Part shown: positions 51,424-59,518 of the stretch, piece after piece
Layout: each line of letters begins with the position of its first letter
Position numbering within the stretch: position 1 is the first letter of the stretch
Source: Chloroflexota bacterium
Lineage (GTDB): Bacteria; Chloroflexota; Anaerolineae; Aggregatilineales; Phototrophicaceae
Direction of reading: 5' to 3'
DNA: 64,000 nt
NCBI GenBank assembly: GCA_026707745.1
Contig: JAPOWG010000030.1
Location: 1 to 64,000 of the forward strand
Position numbers and translations under genes: made by a program
The notes under the pieces: generated by a model
Told to the model about the DNA's origin: nothing
Database searches by the model: none
The model's input: only the letters and a program-made list of their open reading frames with translations

Positions 51424-52549
51424 TGGACCTCCTCTCTTCGAATTGCTCGTCGAACAAGTGACAAGCAACTTCGTGCTTTTCTTCTACGGTGATCTGCGAT
51501 GGTTCCTCCAGGGCGCAATGATCCCAGGCGAAGGGACAGCGCAACCGGAAGATGCAGCCCGAGGGCGGGTTGCGCGGATCATGCGTGATGCCTTCAGTGA
51601 TCTTCAAGGGTTTGCGCTCTTTGATCGAGGGGATGGAATCGATGAGCAGTTGCGTATAGGGATGCAGCGGATTGGCATAGACATTTTCCACTGGCGCGAT
51701 CTCGACGATTTTGCCGGCGTACATCACAGCGATGCGATCGACGATCTGCGCCAGCAAGCCCATATCGTGGCCGATGACGATCAGGGAAACGCCGATCTCG
51801 TCTTTCACCTCCACCAGGGTTTGCGCCACGATCCGCTGCACCACCACATCCAGCGCGCTGGTCGCCTCGTCGGCGATGACGACCGTAGGATGCAGCGCCA
51901 CGCCCATGGCGATGCAAACACGCTGCTTCATGCCGCCGCTGAGTTCGTGGGGGTACATATTGAAGATGCGGTTTGGCAAGCCCACCTGTTGAAAGAGGTC
52001 GTATATCCGTTCTTTGAGCGGTTCATAGCGCAGCAGTACGCTCAAGTTCCGCAGCCATTCGCCGACATATTTTCTAAGTGACTCTTTTCGCCTTGGCCGC
52101 CTGACCTTCCGCAAGAATACTTTGAGGCGTTCTTTGAACGACTCATAATTCGCTTTGCCCTCATGGGATTCGATGACGTCGATGATTTGGTTTTTGACGC
52201 GCATGGTCGGGTTGAGCGAATTCATGGCGCCTTGCGGTATCAGGGATAATCTGGTCCAGCGGAACTTGCGCAATTCCTCTTCGGTCAGGTCCAGCACCTC
52301 GGTGCCTTCGACCTCGATGCTGCCATGCACGATATAACCGGGCGGTTGCACCAATTGCAGAATGCCATAGGCTGTGGTTGATTTGCCGCAGCCGGATTCG
52401 CCTACCAAGCCCAATGTTTCGCCCTCGTACAACTCGAAGCTGATATCGCTGACAGCGATGACATCGCCCTGCGGCGTCGCATAATGAATACGCAGGTTGT
52501 CTACATTGAGGACAACGCGGTCGCTACCGGAGTTATTCTGCTCAGACAT
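51395..52549 (-). CDS. ABC transporter ATP-binding protein, DppD/OppD type, importer 3
   Basis: 384 residues, longer than usual ~330 because of a Lys/Arg-rich insertion at about 131-178 in the helical subdomain (contains KVFLRKVRRPRRKESLRKY). Walker A GESGCGKS (50-57), signature LSGGMKQR (203-210), Walker B VVIADEATSALD, switch His in VIGHDMG, terminal cysteines in GCIFRLRCPFAWDHC. Glu-Ala replaces Glu-Pro after Walker B. Pairs with the ectodomain F-type ATPase, whose start lies inside its 3' end. Confidence 0.9.
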   Translation of the reverse strand: MSEQNNSGSDRVVLNVDNLRIHYATPQGDVIAVSDISFELYEGETLGLVGESGCGKSTTAYGILQLVQPPGYIVHGSIEVEGTEVLDLTEEELRKFRWTRLSLIPQGAMNSLNPTMRVKNQIIDVIESHEGKANYESFKERLKVFLRKVRRPRRKESLRKYVGEWLRNLSVLLRYEPLKERIYDLFQQVGLPNRIFNMYPHELSGGMKQRVCIAMGVALHPTVVIADEATSALDVVVQRIVAQTLVEVKDEIGVSLIVIGHDMGLLAQIVDRIAVMYAGKIVEIAPVENVYANPLHPYTQLLIDSIPSIKERKPLKITEGITHDPRNPPSGCIFRLRCPFAWDHCALEEPSQITVEEKHEVACHLFDEQFEERRSNAFAAIANS

Positions 52550-52570
52550 GCGTGTTGGTCCCTTCCGGCT

Positions 52571-53521
52571 CTAGTTCGCCTTGCGCAGGCGCGGATTGGC
52601 TATTTCGTCCAGGCCCAGGTTGATCAGCAAGAGCGCGATGAAGACAATTGCCAGAATCACGGTCGGGATGCCCCACCACCACCACATATGGCGCAGCAAG
52701 GCAGCCGCTTCAATCGAGAAGAAAATCGCCACCCCAAGCGAGGGAATCCGCTGCGGACCGAAGCCAAGCACTTCCAGACCCACCGCCGAGATGATCGCGC
52801 CGGTCATGTTGCCGATGTAACTAGCCGCTAAATAGGGCAGCAAATTGGGCATGATTTCCTTGAACATGATGTCGCGCACCGGTACGCCGGAGAGCCGCGC
52901 CATTTGCACATAACCGCTCTCGCGCATGCTGAGGACCTGGGCGCGGATGTAGCGGGTCGGCGTCGCCCAGGCGAACATGGAAATCAGCAGGGCCATGGTA
53001 ATCAGGTCCACACTGCCCAAGACCGATTGGATCACGATCAAGACGAGCAGCGAGGGTATGGTAATGGTGATGTCGGTGGCTAAACGAATCACATCATCGA
53101 TCCAACCGCCGAGAAAACCAGCCAGAAAGCCCAGGAAAATGCCGACGAGCATACCAACCGATGCGGCGATCGCGCCGACGCCAAGCGTGCGCGGCGTCCC
53201 GACGATCAAGAGCGCCAGCATATCGCGCCCGCTGTTTTCCGTGCCCAGTGGATGTTCAGGGACGCCGACCAGAATGGTGTTCTTGCCCTTCTGATATTCC
53301 ATCCCATAGGGCGGTAAATTGAGTGGCGCGCTCGCATTAAGCGCCAGGCTGGTATCCCAAAATGTGTTGCCAAGGAAGATCAGGAAGAAGATGATGCCCA
53401 GGATCGACACACCCGCGAGGAACTTCCAATTGAGCCAGGGATTGTCGAAACGGTTGAAAGCGCCGGCTTTTTTGGTACCGCCGGCAACGATCGTAGTCTT
53501 GGCGTTTGCTTCTGCAGCCAT
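52571..53521 (-). CDS. ABC transporter permease, DppC/OppC type, importer 3
   Basis: 316 residues, standard DppC size without the long insertion of importers 1 and 2. N-terminal cytoplasmic tail, helix 1 at about 34-53, PLGTENSGRDMLALLIVG motif, coupling loop LSGVPVRDIMFKEIMPN, C-terminus LDEIANPRLRKAN. GGGAGGTAG ribosome site. Starts 2 bp after the DppB-type stop. Confidence 0.91.
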   Translation of the reverse strand: MAAEANAKTTIVAGGTKKAGAFNRFDNPWLNWKFLAGVSILGIIFFLIFLGNTFWDTSLALNASAPLNLPPYGMEYQKGKNTILVGVPEHPLGTENSGRDMLALLIVGTPRTLGVGAIAASVGMLVGIFLGFLAGFLGGWIDDVIRLATDITITIPSLLVLIVIQSVLGSVDLITMALLISMFAWATPTRYIRAQVLSMRESGYVQMARLSGVPVRDIMFKEIMPNLLPYLAASYIGNMTGAIISAVGLEVLGFGPQRIPSLGVAIFFSIEAAALLRHMWWWWGIPTVILAIVFIALLLINLGLDEIANPRLRKAN

Positions 53522-53523
53522 CG

Positions 53524-54537
53524 CTACCTCCCTTCCAGGCTAATGCGCGGGTCGATAAGCGGGTAGCTCAAGTCGATGATCAAGACCGCCAGGGCGCTGG
53601 TGACAATCAAAATGAAAGAGGTGCCTTGTATCAGATTGAAGTCTTGTTCGCGAATCGCGGTGAAAATTAAGGTGCCCATACCGTTGTAATTGAATATGAC
53701 CTCGACCAGGACGGAGCCGCCCACAAGCGTACCGATAGACACGGCCAGAGCCGTCATCTGCGGCAAAATCGCATTGCGGATCATGTAGCGGTACAAGACA
53801 TAAAAGGGCTTCAAGCCCTTTGCTTGCGCCAGGATCATATAATCCTCGCCCTCGATCGTCACCATCATCCCCCGCATACCAAGCGCCCAATAACCAAATG
53901 TCACCAGCACGATCGCCATTGCCGGCAAGAAACCGTGATGGAGCACGCTGGCTATGAAGTCCAGTGTAAATTCGGGTTTGCTGAATGAATGGTGATAGGC
54001 ATATGCCTGGGGGAATATGTTAAGCAAAAAGCCGAATATATAGACCAGCAACAGACCCGCTAACAAGGGCGGGATGGACGTGAAGATCATCGACATTGGG
54101 ATCAGAACTTTGACCAGCTTCGGCGTCTTGGTCCATGCCAGCAGAGCGCCAAACAGATTGCCGACGGTGAAGAAGATCAGTGTCGCTATCCCGACCAGGC
54201 CAATCGTCCAGGGCAAGGCGCGCCCGACCAATTGCGAGACAGGCGAGGGAAAGCGCGCCATGGCCAACCCAAGGTCGAAGTTCAGTAGATTCCCCATGTA
54301 ACGAAGATACTGCACGTAAACCGGATCGTTTAGCCCAAAGCGTTCTTTCCAGCCTTCAATTATCAGATCGGCGTTTTCTACAAAACCCGCCTGCTGCGAC
54401 ATGCGCGCTACCATCGCGGTGATGGGATCGCCCGGCGCCAGGCGTGGAATGATAAAGATCAAGGTCGCCGCCACCCACAAGGTCAGGAAAAAAACCAATA
54501 ATCGGCGCACAATATAGTTGAGCGATAGGCTTCCCAT
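53524..54537 (-). CDS. ABC transporter permease, DppB/OppB type, importer 3
   Basis: 337 residues. Opens LNYIVRRLLVFFLTLWVAAT, contains RLAPGDPITAMVARMSQQ, six helices, coupling loop QAKGLKPFYVLYRYMIRN, and the terminus SYPLIDPRISLEGR. Forms the pore with the DppC-type subunit. Preceded by a GGAGAAAG region and by a UUCG-type hairpin between it and the receptor gene. Confidence 0.91.
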   Translation of the reverse strand: MGSLSLNYIVRRLLVFFLTLWVAATLIFIIPRLAPGDPITAMVARMSQQAGFVENADLIIEGWKERFGLNDPVYVQYLRYMGNLLNFDLGLAMARFPSPVSQLVGRALPWTIGLVGIATLIFFTVGNLFGALLAWTKTPKLVKVLIPMSMIFTSIPPLLAGLLLVYIFGFLLNIFPQAYAYHHSFSKPEFTLDFIASVLHHGFLPAMAIVLVTFGYWALGMRGMMVTIEGEDYMILAQAKGLKPFYVLYRYMIRNAILPQMTALAVSIGTLVGGSVLVEVIFNYNGMGTLIFTAIREQDFNLIQGTSFILIVTSALAVLIIDLSYPLIDPRISLEGR

Positions 54538-54675
54538 TTTAGAAGCTTCTTTCTCCTAAACCGTCGATCGCGGTGAACGCACCATAAAAGAAATACCTAT
54601 CAAGATTCTTAAGCAATATTCAACAAAATATGCCGGTGCCGAACATGGCCAGGACCAGGGCGCAGGCGGAGAATG

Positions 54676-54699
54676 AGGTTGGGGCGAACCCCAACCTCG
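54676..54699 (-). terminator. Perfect stem-loop with TTCG loop between receptor and permease genes
   Basis: On the minus strand GAGGTTGGGG-TTCG-CCCCAACCTC, a perfect 10-bp stem closed by the very stable UUCG tetraloop, 17 bp after the receptor stop. No T-run follows, so mRNA protection or partial attenuation is more likely than full termination. Confidence 0.65.
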
Positions 54700-54715
54700 T
54701 ACGGAATCGCATCAA

Positions 54716-56473
54716 TTACATGCCAGCTTTGGTGATTTCCTGGAAGAATTGATGGGTCGATTGCCACCAGGTAGCCGGGTGGTTCCAGTTGTTCTCCGAA
54801 GTCGGCCAGCCGTCCCAGTAGGTGCTGTTGAAGGGAATCAGCTTGGTTGCCTGATTGAGCGGGATGAAGGGCAGATCTTCGTAGAGATAACGATAGGCTT
54901 CTACCACCAGATCAATGGAATCGGGGTGACCCAAAGGCAGCGAGCCGAGCTGGCCAACGAGTTCGCTGTAGGCTTCGTTGTTCATGCCGTCCCAGCGGAC
55001 GTGGTTGCTGCCGGAGGAACGCTCGCCCAAAGGTACCCACCAGCGGGCGGTGTAGCGATCCAACGAAGCCCAGGGCTCGTTGATGGAACCGCAAGCGTCC
55101 CAGTCGGTGGTGGCTTCATAGTTGCCGAAGCGCTTATTGTCGCCCCAGGTGGGCCCAGCGATGACCGCAGCCCGCGCGTCAATACCGAAGCGCTGCAACT
55201 GCTCTACCAGGTTGGTGGTGATGCGGCGTTTCTCGATGAAGCCCTCGTGAACCTGGATTTCCAGGCTCAGCGCGTTGCCATCGCCATCCACCCAACGGCC
55301 GTCGTCATTAAGCGAATAGCCGTTCTTTTCCAGCAGGGCCGCGGCGGCATCCAGATCGGAGTCGCTGTCGAAAGCCATACCGGCATCTTCAATCGCATCA
55401 ATGAAGGGGAACATGGCGCCATACTCGACGTACAGGGTACGCGAGGGAATGGTGACGCCTTCATAAGCGATTTCGATGACCTGATCGCGGCTGATGGCAT
55501 GGTTGATCGCCCAGCGCATTTCCGGGTTGTCCCAGGGAGCGCGCTGCGTCTGGAAGGACAGTTGGCGCGGGCAGGGATCCAACCATACGAAGGGCATGCC
55601 CTCTACCCAGGCGAAGATGTTGTCGTTCTGCGCCTGCATCGCCTCGAATGCGCCCAGGGTGACATCCATGATGCTGTCGAGTTCGTTGGCGACAGCCATG
55701 GTAGTGCGGATCTGATCGTTACCGGTCACGACCCAGAGGGCGCGTTGCGGTTCAGGCAGCTTGAAGACACCGGTCTTGGCGCCCCACCAATCGTCGTTGC
55801 GGTCGTAGACCCAGGTGGTCTCGTTGGCGGAGGTCAAAACGTAGGGACCCGTGCCCATCGGCCAACCTTGTTCGGGATCGAAGTTATTGAAGGTGTAGGG
55901 ATCCTTGTCCGCCCAAACGTGCTCGGGAAGCATGTTGATGCCGCCCCAGATACGGACCGAGAAGAAGTCCAGTTGGAAGCGCGGGTTCGGTTGCGTCAGG
56001 TTGAATTGAACCGTCAAGTCGTCAACAGCCTCGACGCTCTCAATCCAGGTCTGGACGTTGCCGGCGTAGTTGAGCGAAGCGGTCTCGTCATTCAGCAGCA
56101 GGTCAATGCTGAAGACAACATCGCCCGAATCGAAGGGATGACCGTCAGCCCATTCCGCGCCTTCGCGCAGGTTCAGGGTCCAAACGTCGAGCGTATCATT
56201 GCTTGTCATGCTCTCGGCCAACCAGGGCATGATCTCGCCAGTTTCGTAGTTAAGAATGAAAAGCGGCTCGGCGACGGCTTGATGCAAACCCTTGTTACGG
56301 TGGTTGTTGGGCAGCATGTAGTTCATCTGGTCGAAGTTGGCGACAGCGCCGGCGGGACCGTCAATATCGAAGATGACGGTGTCTTCGCGCGCGACATCTT
56401 GCGCGACAGCGGTGAAGCTTATCGCGGCAAACATGACGACGAGAAGTACGAAGAGAATCGATCTTGCTTTCAT
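54716..56473 (-). CDS. Oligopeptide-type ABC transporter substrate-binding protein (SBP family 5), importer 3
   Basis: 585 residues. Signal peptide MKARSILFVLLVVMFAAISF with cleavage predicted at AVAQ-D; no lipobox. SBP_bac_5 features: LREGAEWADGHPFDSGDVVF, MRWAINHAISRDQVIEIAYE, and RWVDGDGNALSLEIQVHEGF. Differs from the importer 1 and 2 receptors in lacking the AAGELPPVDERLP start, so it belongs to another subgroup. First structural gene of importer 3. Its ribosome site AGGAG sits in the loop of a short hairpin (56476-56491). Confidence 0.9.
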   Translation of the reverse strand: MKARSILFVLLVVMFAAISFTAVAQDVAREDTVIFDIDGPAGAVANFDQMNYMLPNNHRNKGLHQAVAEPLFILNYETGEIMPWLAESMTSNDTLDVWTLNLREGAEWADGHPFDSGDVVFSIDLLLNDETASLNYAGNVQTWIESVEAVDDLTVQFNLTQPNPRFQLDFFSVRIWGGINMLPEHVWADKDPYTFNNFDPEQGWPMGTGPYVLTSANETTWVYDRNDDWWGAKTGVFKLPEPQRALWVVTGNDQIRTTMAVANELDSIMDVTLGAFEAMQAQNDNIFAWVEGMPFVWLDPCPRQLSFQTQRAPWDNPEMRWAINHAISRDQVIEIAYEGVTIPSRTLYVEYGAMFPFIDAIEDAGMAFDSDSDLDAAAALLEKNGYSLNDDGRWVDGDGNALSLEIQVHEGFIEKRRITTNLVEQLQRFGIDARAAVIAGPTWGDNKRFGNYEATTDWDACGSINEPWASLDRYTARWWVPLGERSSGSNHVRWDGMNNEAYSELVGQLGSLPLGHPDSIDLVVEAYRYLYEDLPFIPLNQATKLIPFNSTYWDGWPTSENNWNHPATWWQSTHQFFQEITKAGM

Positions 56474-56475
56474 GG

Positions 56476-56491
56476 GTTGTACTCCTACAAC
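56476..56491 (-). promoter_or_regulatory. Hairpin presenting the ribosome site of the importer 3 receptor
   Basis: GTTGTA-GGAG-TACAAC on the minus strand: perfect 6-bp arms with the Shine-Dalgarno bases in and beside the loop, three bases before the ATG. The half-site TTGTA also occurs in the regulator operator at 57844-57865. A second inverted repeat, GTCATTC-GAGGG-GAATGAC, lies upstream at 56535-56553. Confidence 0.4.
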
Positions 56492-56635
56492 TAATCACTA
56501 AAAGATATGCGTTTGCCAACTCCGGTATTGGTTTGTCATTCGAGGGGAATGACGGGCGCGTTGACGGCACCCTGGACTAACAAAGATTGGTTCGTCCTGT
56601 TTCTTCCGATGTGGCCTCCTCTCCCAAATCCACTT

Positions 56636-57808
56636 CTATTGCCGCATGACCAACAATGGCGCTGCGGTTGAACTTCGGATTCGCAACTGAGTCGGCACCT
56701 CGTGAGAGCGAGTAGACATTTCTCCGCCCCGCAAACGCTCTATCAGCATCCGAGACGCGACCTTGCCCAACTCATAGGCATTTTGAGATACGGTTGTTAG
56801 CGGGACACCAATATGAGAAGCCATACCAATATCGTCGAAACCGACTATTGATACATCATCTGGCACGGCATAACCGATATTCCGCAGCGCGCTCATCGCG
56901 ATAATCGCAAGAATGTCGTTGATACAGACTATCGCAGTCGGTTTGGGCACTACCGAATCGGTAAGCCATTCAACTTGCTCAATGATGTGCTGGCTCTGTT
57001 CGCCGACCAAGCTGTAGATATCGGTCTCGTGGAATTCGTGACGCGCCGGCGGGTTGATTTTCCAAGGGGCATAGGCAACCAAGCCACGCTCTTCAATGGC
57101 GGTCACATAGCCACGATGCCGTTCATTGACTGGATGGAGATCGTCGATATTTGGCATTAATGGCACAATTTGCTGATGCCCCAGTTCGATCAGATGTTGA
57201 ACCAGATCATAGGAACCGCCGAAATTATCGCTCGATACATAATCCGCCCGGATACCCTCTACGGGGCGATCCATAAAGACGATGGGAATCTTGCGACGTT
57301 CGTATTCCAACAGAATGGATCTGGTAACATCCGTCGGTTTGGCATTCGCCCAGAGCATCAGGCCGGCGACGTTGTCATCCAACAATTGTTGCAAAATACG
57401 CGCTTCGTCATCACGGTCTTGTGAATTGCTGAATATCACCTGATAGCCGGCAGAACGCAATTCGGTCTGGGCGCTGTTTAGGATGTTGGTATGGATCTCG
57501 TTGTGGAAACTGCAAGTGAGGTAACCTATGGATCGACTGGCGACATGGTCCTGGGGCTGGTAGACGACAAAGGTCCCGCGTCCCGCCGTTCGTTTGATCA
57601 AGCCTTCAACTTCAATCCGTTGCAAGGCGATGCGCACGGTCGTTCGGCTAATATCCAAATGCTTGGACAACTGAGTCTCTGTGGGGATTCGCTCACCGTA
57701 TCCCCATCGCTCGGATACGATCAAACGACGCAATTGATTGTGCAACTGCACATGCAAGGAGATGAAACTGCTATGGTCGAGCCGTATTTCACCGAGTTTG
57801 TCGTGCAT
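56636..57808 (-). CDS. GntR/LacI-type transcriptional regulator
   Basis: 390 residues from the ATG at 57808; a longer frame reaches 57865 but runs over the operator. The N-terminus is a GntR winged helix (SLHVQLHNQLRRLIVSERWG, then LSKHLDISRTTVRIALQRIE and the wing GRGTFVVYQ, about 17-85). The rest is a LacI-type periplasmic-binding effector domain (IVFMDRPVEGIRADYVSSDN, VPDDVSIVGFDDIGMA), the architecture of AraR-like sugar regulators. No strong ribosome site. Being immediately upstream of importer 3 on the same strand, it probably controls that operon and itself in response to a sugar ligand. Confidence 0.9.
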   Translation of the reverse strand: MHDKLGEIRLDHSSFISLHVQLHNQLRRLIVSERWGYGERIPTETQLSKHLDISRTTVRIALQRIEVEGLIKRTAGRGTFVVYQPQDHVASRSIGYLTCSFHNEIHTNILNSAQTELRSAGYQVIFSNSQDRDDEARILQQLLDDNVAGLMLWANAKPTDVTRSILLEYERRKIPIVFMDRPVEGIRADYVSSDNFGGSYDLVQHLIELGHQQIVPLMPNIDDLHPVNERHRGYVTAIEERGLVAYAPWKINPPARHEFHETDIYSLVGEQSQHIIEQVEWLTDSVVPKPTAIVCINDILAIIAMSALRNIGYAVPDDVSIVGFDDIGMASHIGVPLTTVSQNAYELGKVASRMLIERLRGGEMSTRSHEVPTQLRIRSSTAAPLLVMRQ

Positions 57809-57843
57809 AGAAAGCGATAATCTAAGCAAATAGTACTTTTGAA

Positions 57844-57865
57844 TTGTACATAAATGTATGTACAA
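57844..57865. promoter_or_regulatory. Perfect 22-bp palindrome, candidate operator of the GntR/LacI-type regulator
   Basis: Arms TTGTACATA (57844-57852) and TATGTACAA (57857-57865) with spacer AATG, no mismatch. It lies 36-57 bp before the regulator start, over the expected promoter, and between it and the plus-strand genes beginning at 58.1 kb. The remaining gap to 58090 shows no other structure. Confidence 0.55.
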
Positions 57866-58090
57866 TCATTGACTTTATCATGGACTAAGCCAACATGCAA
57901 TAGAGTAAAAGTCGTGAGTTTCCTTGTCCGCAACCGGGAGATATTATAAGCGGCGCGCCACAATCGCCACGCTCTATGTTATCATTCTGCCGCTGCTGGG
58001 ATTCTAATGCCAGGACATCAAGCCCAGAGCCTGAGATACAGCCGACCCCGTACCAATACGATATAGAAGGAAAGGAATAGGAGACGACTC

Positions 58091-58477
58091 GTGGAAGCCA
58101 CCCGCAACCAAGCAGGCTGCGTGAAGACCACAATCCTCATGGTCGGAAGCGCAGTCATGTTCATCGCAATAATCATCCTGCTCGCCGATATCAAGTGCGG
58201 TTACGATATCGAAAATTGGTGGGCGCCGCTCTATCCCAATGGCAAGACCGTTTCTGTCGAGTACGACCTGTTCCGACCGCGCGCCCTGGGCGTGACCAAG
58301 TGGATTATGGAATCGACCGATGATGTTGAAACGGTGAAGCAATTCTATCGAAACAAGCGCTTGGAAACGCTGGATGCTGGCAAGTCGCGCGGCCTGGCCT
58401 GGAGCGAGTCCTTTGTGCAGCCGCTGGAAGACGGCCCGGGCAGCCGCATCATTATCTCGAGCGCTTGCGGCAACTAA
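58091..58477 (+). CDS. Small single-helix membrane protein of unknown function
   Basis: 128 residues from a GTG start, supported by AGGAG 9 nt upstream. One hydrophobic helix at about 13-32 (TTILMVGSAVMFIAIIILLA) followed by a soluble domain of ~95 residues outside the membrane, with Cys at 36 and 126. No family recognised. It is 30 bp upstream of a sugar isomerase gene and divergent from the regulator. Codon use looks like the neighbours, so it is probably real. Confidence 0.6.
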   Translation: MEATRNQAGCVKTTILMVGSAVMFIAIIILLADIKCGYDIENWWAPLYPNGKTVSVEYDLFRPRALGVTKWIMESTDDVETVKQFYRNKRLETLDAGKSRGLAWSESFVQPLEDGPGSRIIISSACGN

Positions 58478-58507
58478 TCTCAAGCGATCACAAATCTAGG
58501 ACAGTCA

Positions 58508-59407
58508 ATGAAGATTTCGGCTTTTCCCAAGTGCTACCTGGAGGAAATCTCGGATGAAGGCGGCATGACCGTCTTCGACTGGATCGAAATGGCGAAGCCG
58601 CTAGGCGCGGAGGGGCTGGAAATGTACGAGGGCTTCTTCACCAGTCTCGATGACAGTTATATCCGGCAAGTGGGCGATGCCATCGCCGGAGCCGGCTTCG
58701 CCATGCCCATGCTCTGTTGCTCGCCCAACTTCACCCATCCCGACGCGGAGGAACGCGCGAAAGCCGTGGACAAAGAAGCGCAGATGATCCGCATCACCAA
58801 ACTGCTGGGCGGCGACGGCGCGGTATGTCGCGTGCTCAGCGGGCAACGTTACCCTGATGTCAGCCGCGAACAGGGCTTGCAGTGGACGGTCGAATGCATT
58901 GAAGAAGTGCTCCCGGTGGCGCGGGAGCACAATATCGTGCTGGGATTGGAGAACCACTATAAGGACGGGTTCTGGGAATATCCGGAGTTTGCGCAGAAGA
59001 TGGACGTCTTCCTCGATCTGCTGAACGCCATCCCCGAGCGCGAGCATTTCGGCGTCCAATACGACCCATCCAACGCCATCGTCGCCGGCGATGATCCCAT
59101 CGACTTGCTGCGCGCGGTCGTCGGGCGCGTGGTCAGCATGCATGCCAGCGACCGCTTTCTCGCCGAGGGTTACACACTGGAGGATTTGATGGGTAGCGAC
59201 GGCACAATTGGATATTCGCCCGCCCTTCAGCACGGCGTCACCGGACAAGGCCTGAACGACTACGACATGATCTTTCAAATTCTCAGTGATGCCGGCTACA
59301 CTGGCTGGGTCAGCATTGAGGATGGCATGAACGGCATGGATGAAATGCGCGCGTCGATCGACTTTCTCAAAACAATGCGCGAAAAGTATTTCAGACCTTC
59401 ACAATAA
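58508..59407 (+). CDS. Sugar phosphate isomerase/epimerase (xylose isomerase-like TIM barrel)
   Basis: 299 residues of the AP-endonuclease 2 / xylose isomerase-like superfamily. Metal and active-site positions: GLENHYKDG (Glu), GVQYDPSNA (Asp), SMHASDRF (His) and the final SIEDGMNGMDE (Glu). Such enzymes isomerise or epimerise keto sugars, or dehydrate inosose. Followed at 112 bp by a sugar-type zinc dehydrogenase. The start ATG at 58508 follows AGGACAG. Confidence 0.87.
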   Translation: MKISAFPKCYLEEISDEGGMTVFDWIEMAKPLGAEGLEMYEGFFTSLDDSYIRQVGDAIAGAGFAMPMLCCSPNFTHPDAEERAKAVDKEAQMIRITKLLGGDGAVCRVLSGQRYPDVSREQGLQWTVECIEEVLPVAREHNIVLGLENHYKDGFWEYPEFAQKMDVFLDLLNAIPEREHFGVQYDPSNAIVAGDDPIDLLRAVVGRVVSMHASDRFLAEGYTLEDLMGSDGTIGYSPALQHGVTGQGLNDYDMIFQILSDAGYTGWVSIEDGMNGMDEMRASIDFLKTMREKYFRPSQ

Positions 59408-59418
59408 TGGATAATGCA

Positions 59419-59484
59419 GGGGCGACTGACGGTCAGTGTCGAAGGGCTGTTTCTACCCGCTCTACACGACCCTGTGAGTCGCCC
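59419..59484. repeat. GGGGCGACT palindrome with a nested hairpin insertion
   Basis: Outer arms GGGCGACT (59420-59427) and AGTCGCCC (59477-59484). Inside is GGTCAGTGTC (59431-59440) ... TCTACACGACCC (59461-59472), the split halves of the 20-mer found at 3620, 36303 and 38591. The split contains GAAGGG-CTGTTTCTA-CCCGC, itself a hairpin with the related core TTTCTAC; counting the duplicated TC the inserted length is 22 nt. Confidence 0.6.
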
Positions 59485-59518
59485 AAAGACAAGCAAATAA
59501 AATCAAGGACAGTTTAAT

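Noticed and set aside
54749..56494. 581-codon open frame on the plus strand
   Set aside because: Mirror frame of the importer 3 receptor gene; no recognisable domain and no ribosome site.
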